From Methanomassiliicoccaceae archaeon UBA404 (GTDB lineage: Archaea > Thermoplasmatota > Thermoplasmata > Methanomassiliicoccales > Methanomethylophilaceae), in assembly GCA_002498605.1 (NCBI GenBank), contig DAHY01000025.1, positions 1 through 9,520 of the forward strand: a stretch of DNA of 9,520 bases, written 5' to 3'. Both the position numbers and the translations under genes were made by a program. Shown here one piece after another: positions 7,901 to 9,520 of this stretch. The notes under the pieces were generated by a model, which saw only the letters and a program-made list of their open reading frames with translations, made no database searches and was not told where the DNA came from. Every line of letters starts with the position of its first letter. Within the stretch, counting starts at the first letter, position 1.

Positions 7901-8661
7901 TAATTTTCTAAAGTCAGGTTCGGCATCGGGCGGTTGTCACCGGACATTTTGATATATGCCAGTACGAGAGTTCCGTTGTACACGGGGTCCCGTTCCCTGT
8001 CCACGGACAGCGTGATGTATCTGGAATCCCTTTCCATTTTTACCGGAAACAGAGCCAAAGGGGCCCGTATGTCAAAATCTTCTCCGGGTAATTTTCCCTG
8101 AACGAAAGGGTATGCAACAAACAAGTCATACCGTCCGGTCTCCCGTGAATTGCGATTGACTTCCCGGAGCATCTCACTGAGATTCTTATAAACTTTAATC
8201 TGTTCTTTGCCGTCGGCCAAATCACAAAGTTCTACGGAAGATGCGGAACCGAACAATAAATCTTTCAAATCCGAATAGGAAATCCCGTTGAGATCGAAAG
8301 TCATGGACTGGGTCAATCTGCTCTGATAAAGCATTCTGTTTTTCTTGTTGATGTTGACAAGTTTCTTTTCCAATTCCGTCAGAATGTCTTCGGTTTCCTT
8401 ATCCATCTTCGGAGCAGAATCTTCCACGGGATAGTGTTCCCGTATCACTTCCAGGAAATAATCCCCGTATGTCGCAACGAACTTTTTATCGAGTTCTTTT
8501 ATGGAACTGAATTGTTCGGGGCGGGTAGGTGCATAAAGAGACATCTCTGTCAGGGCTTTGTCGGAACATATTTCGGGCCTTTTCCCTTTGTTGTCGGCCC
8601 TTTCCCTTCTCAGTTTCTCCCTGAGCTCGTGGAGTTCTGAATACAATTTATTCGATCCCAT
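4951..8661 (-). CDS. Large SF1 helicase-nuclease: HRDC, DUF4011-like, Upf1-type helicase, PD-(D/E)XK nuclease
   Basis: A 1236-aa protein from ATG 8661 (1244 aa from TTG 8685; residue numbers use the longer form). Residues 14-85 resemble an HRDC nucleic-acid-binding domain (LYSELHELREKL, SDKALTEM, YAPTRPEQF, YGDYFLEVI). Residues 97-130 (LEKKLVNINKKNRMLY) match the DUF4011 N-terminus. The SF1 helicase core has Walker A GPPGTGKS (407-414), Walker B FDEAS (830-834), GDHKQLRPSS (855-864), NFHYRS (902-907), VQGDERD (1031-1037) and RLNVAISRAKRK (1068-1079). About 415 residues, partly charged and helical, separate motifs I and II. The C-terminus (about 1128-1244) is a Vsr/MTES_1575-like nuclease: GYRIDLAV (D1173), GIETDG (E1187, D1189), TRERDYHRQKYLESNGW, HRVW. 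I infer ATP-driven translocation with DNA cleavage, in repair or defence against foreign DNA. ATG 8661 is preferred because a TATA-like box lies about 26 bp upstream and overlaps the TTG. Confidence 0.88.
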   Translation of the reverse strand: MGSNKLYSELHELREKLRRERADNKGKRPEICSDKALTEMSLYAPTRPEQFSSIKELDKKFVATYGDYFLEVIREHYPVEDSAPKMDKETEDILTELEKKLVNINKKNRMLYQSRLTQSMTFDLNGISYSDLKDLLFGSASSVELCDLADGKEQIKVYKNLSEMLREVNRNSRETGRYDLFVAYPFVQGKLPGEDFDIRAPLALFPVKMERDSRYITLSVDRERDPVYNGTLVLAYIKMSGDNRPMPNLTLENYNTDNFLEKMIEFYSEQGISMESCEPTIVPFREYKAGEFPKYLPGQLKIVPNMVLGRYSSYSSSIHLDFENIIGNRSINKVLNDLVKDWDPHDFSEFGRDPLSGKEIEEKGLGASEKNLLYINPLNSAQENVLTGIQKNDALVVQGPPGTGKSQVITALIVSEIMHGRNVLMVSEKKTALDVVYSRLGTLSKYCMLIDDTGDKKNFYDQIGRMLEPENLRNNTNLGEISESVDRNFSILDGISKRMYEPDDFGVSPYKLYSMDRWLDLNDRHQYEEYKILREGISSSLLALTYEEIRNLHKTFSDSVTFKGFDEYHECLQRTPWIEAMRHNLSEYDLGEIKMLVRNLEDKLTALKSKNAISRSMGRKKLVNEAENILKMGFVKYDRTMVDLLLDEPRKFLDGLIDYEIFSERGAAYDRMSREEKIYGKNLLSLTEVLKYRPQQCNDQILKYILNERLQRFDAENKDLMQHIRDFDRIVSDIDEKINEKMELAKDSAEYYFQGYMQNLTDSKRRGDMLRVADSKRKWNINRFVERFDHELFNGIRVWLMTPDAVSEVLPLRMGLFDLVIFDEASQMYVERGIPSIYRANKVVISGDHKQLRPSSLGFGRLEYEEGQMDDEAALEEDSLLDLARARYDSILLNFHYRSKYEELIAFSNYAFYKGDLYVSPNIKEPEVPPIEVHRVNGIWDNTRNKAEAAKIVALLKNFFMTRRENESVGILTFNAAQRDLISDMLDIECARDPVFGKIVDEESVRFDNGEDVGLFIKNIETVQGDERDVIMFSVGYAPNPDGRMVQRFGWLNNQGGENRLNVAISRAKRKIHIVTSIGPEDLKVEDVANDGPRLLKKYLQYSEAISNGNKVLADSILQSFNDARWIESPIIEAQSSMSDRVYNSLVRKGYTVDRNVGIGGYRIDLAVKQNGNYILGIETDGHLYSISQSTRERDYHRQKYLESNGWTMHRVWTPGMWKDPEREIAKIVAAIESRN

Positions 8662-8683
8662 CGATACCCGATGTATGAGTGAC

Positions 8684-8691
8684 AATTAAAA
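8684..8691 (-). promoter_or_regulatory. TATA-like promoter of the helicase-nuclease gene
   Basis: The minus strand reads TTTTAATT, centred about 26 bp before ATG 8661 and preceded by purine-containing TAGG. This is the same spacing as at the other leaderless starts in the window. The alternative TTG start at 8685 would fall inside this box, which argues against it. Confidence 0.5.
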
Positions 8692-8706
8692 CCTATAGGG
8701 TTATAG
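8692..8706. repeat. Small palindromes in the helicase/thioesterase divergent promoter
   Basis: CCTATAGG (8692-8699) is a perfect 8-bp palindrome. CTATA and TATAG (8693-8697 and 8702-8706) also form a perfect 5-bp inverted repeat with a 4-bp spacer. They occupy the middle of the 62-bp gap between divergent genes. CCTATAGG is centred about 28 bp before the thioesterase TTG, so it may simply be that gene's TATA box; an operator is the alternative. Confidence 0.3.
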
Positions 8707-8712
8707 ACAGTC

Positions 8713-8720
8713 GGGTGTGA
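8713..8720 (+). promoter_or_regulatory. Weak Shine-Dalgarno-like site before the thioesterase TTG start
   Basis: GGGTGTGA matches 6 of 8 bases of GGAGGTGA and ends 3 nt before the TTG, the same spacing as at copA. The in-frame TGA at 8718-8720 rules out any earlier start. Confidence 0.4.
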
Positions 8721-8723
8721 ATC

Positions 8724-9125
8724 TTGACAGACAGGTCTGAGAGATTAATATTGGGAATCAAAGGAGAAATTACGGAAACGGTTACGGAAGAAATGACAGC
8801 CTTTTCCGTCGGAAGCGGGACTTTGCACGTTTTCGCCACTCCCGCGGTGGCGGCTTTAATGGAAAAAACCGCATTCACTTCAATCATCGACCGATTGGAA
8901 CCCGGCACAAACAGTGTGGGAGCAAGAACCGAAATGGATCATCTGGCACCTACTCCGGTGGGCTCTGAAGTAACATGTTTTACGGAACTGGTGAATATCG
9001 ACGGCCGTACCCTGACATTCTCATTCTCGGTCAGAGACAAGGCCGGCGAAATTTCAAAAGGCACTCATACGCGGGTGGTTGTGGATACCGCCAGATTTTT
9101 GGACAGGGCTTTCAAACGGGTTTGA
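8724..9125 (+). CDS. FlK-like hot-dog fold acyl-CoA thioesterase
   Basis: This 133-aa single-domain protein fits the hot-dog thioesterases related to fluoroacetyl-CoA thioesterase FlK. The opening GEITETVTEEMTA (14-26), then GSGTLHVFATPAVAALME (30-47), NSVGARTEMDHLAPTPVG (63-80) and the strand-rich end fit the family. By spacing, FlK catalytic T42, E50 and H76 correspond to T39, E47 and H73 here, with identical intervals of 8 and 26 residues. It probably hydrolyses a small acyl-CoA in the cytosol, perhaps for detoxification or CoA recycling. The substrate is unknown, and FlK's specific preference should not be assumed. The TTG start at 8724 is the first possible after an in-frame TGA at 8718 and places the domain as in relatives; TTG at 8751 is the only close alternative. 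The gene diverges from the helicase gene and its stop directly abuts that of the next gene. Confidence 0.85.
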   Translation: MTDRSERLILGIKGEITETVTEEMTAFSVGSGTLHVFATPAVAALMEKTAFTSIIDRLEPGTNSVGARTEMDHLAPTPVGSEVTCFTELVNIDGRTLTFSFSVRDKAGEISKGTHTRVVVDTARFLDRAFKRV

Positions 9126-9520
9126 TCAGACAAGGCTGTTCAGTATGACCGGCAACAGAAGACATCCCGTCAGAGGAATTCGACTGAGGTCTGCCTGCTG
9201 AGGCACAATACCGATAAGAGCGGCGGCGGTAAGTACCGCAAATCCTCCGACGCCCGTCATCAGAACGACTAAAGACACCACTACAATCAAAGCCCCTATT
9301 GCCATGAATTTCGGATTGATTCTGTCCGCAACCCCGGACATAACCCGCCCTGCGGATATCATCATGACATAACCTATGGCCGCGGCTACACACATTGTCA
9401 ACAATAACAGAACAAAAGATTCGGAACAGAATCCTTTCAGTTCGTTACCGATTATTTCTTTTATTACTGCGGATGTTCCTGATCTTCCGCTCCCGGTTAC
9501 CGACAAAGTGACCAATGACA
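9126..9520 (-). CDS. TctA/DUF112-family membrane protein, C-terminal part only
   Basis: This is the last 130 or so residues of a membrane protein whose gene continues past the right edge. The frame is open to the edge with serine and leucine codons before the TTG near 9515, so that TTG is not a credible start. After a short polar stretch come hydrophobic segments (FVLLLLTMCVAAAIGYVMM; FMAIGALIVVVSLVVLM; FAVLTAAALIGIVP; LTGCLLLPVIL). The closing pattern, a small-residue helix ending in GIVP, a short loop with an arginine, then a helix ending LLLPVIL, resembles the C-terminus of archaeal DUF112 proteins related to tripartite tricarboxylate transporter permease TctA (PF01970). Archaeal members have no characterised substrate. 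The stop touches the thioesterase stop with no gap. Membrane nature is clear; the family is moderately sure because only the end is visible. Confidence 0.65.
   Translation of the reverse strand, partial: SLVTLSVTGSGRSGTSAVIKEIIGNELKGFCSESFVLLLLTMCVAAAIGYVMMISAGRVMSGVADRINPKFMAIGALIVVVSLVVLMTGVGGFAVLTAAALIGIVPQQADLSRIPLTGCLLLPVILNSLV

Noticed and set aside
9513..9515. TTG as the start of the last membrane protein
   Set aside because: The frame stays open to the window edge and the visible part is a C-terminus, so the gene is simply cut by the window.
1..9520. CRISPR array, tRNA or rRNA genes, insertion sequences, attachment sites
   Set aside because: Nearly all sequence is accounted for by protein genes; the gaps are at most about 62 bp and hold only promoter-like elements. 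I saw no direct repeats or transposase motifs.

Overview
The window looks like a piece of an archaeal chromosome, most likely a euryarchaeal or Thermoplasmata-type methanogen relative; Methanomassiliicoccales is my guess, not something the sequence proves. Three things point to archaea. There is an archaeal-type Dph6 (diphthine-ammonia ligase). The promoters have archaeal geometry, with TATA-like boxes centred about 22-27 bp before start codons and no Shine-Dalgarno, as expected for leaderless mRNAs. There is also a creatininase/ArfB-type protein next to ribose-5-phosphate isomerase A. Coding density is very high: no stretch above about 65 bp lacks a gene, and I see no RNA genes, CRISPR array, insertion sequence or long repeat.

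Layout from left to right. A small winged-helix regulator (47-394, +) reads from a leaderless promoter and overlaps tail-to-tail with rpiA. rpiA (381-1076, -) is translationally coupled behind a creatininase-family gene (1063-1770, -). That gene and dph6 (1818-2501, +) diverge from a 47-bp gap holding one palindromic TATA-like element. dph6 overlaps tail-to-tail with a copper-exporting P1B ATPase gene, copA (2464-4707, -). copA is coupled to a 75-aa CopZ-type copper chaperone gene upstream (4691-4918, -). Next is a very large SF1 helicase-nuclease gene (4951-8661, -; HRDC, DUF4011-like, Upf1-type helicase with a long insert, C-terminal PD-(D/E)XK nuclease). A FlK-like hot-dog thioesterase (8724-9125, +) diverges from it. 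The window ends inside a TctA/DUF112-type membrane protein gene (9126-9520, -), whose stop abuts the thioesterase stop.

How the genes work together. copZ-copA is a self-contained copper chaperone/efflux unit with its own promoter. The creatininase gene and rpiA form an operon; if the former is ArfB, both enzymes touch riboflavin/F420 precursor supply. Dph6 completes diphthamide on translation factor aEF2. The helicase-nuclease is the standout gene: it stands alone with its own promoter and has the architecture of an uncharacterised genome-maintenance or anti-element effector. It is the best candidate here for an undescribed system, but with no recognisable partner gene in the window that remains inference.
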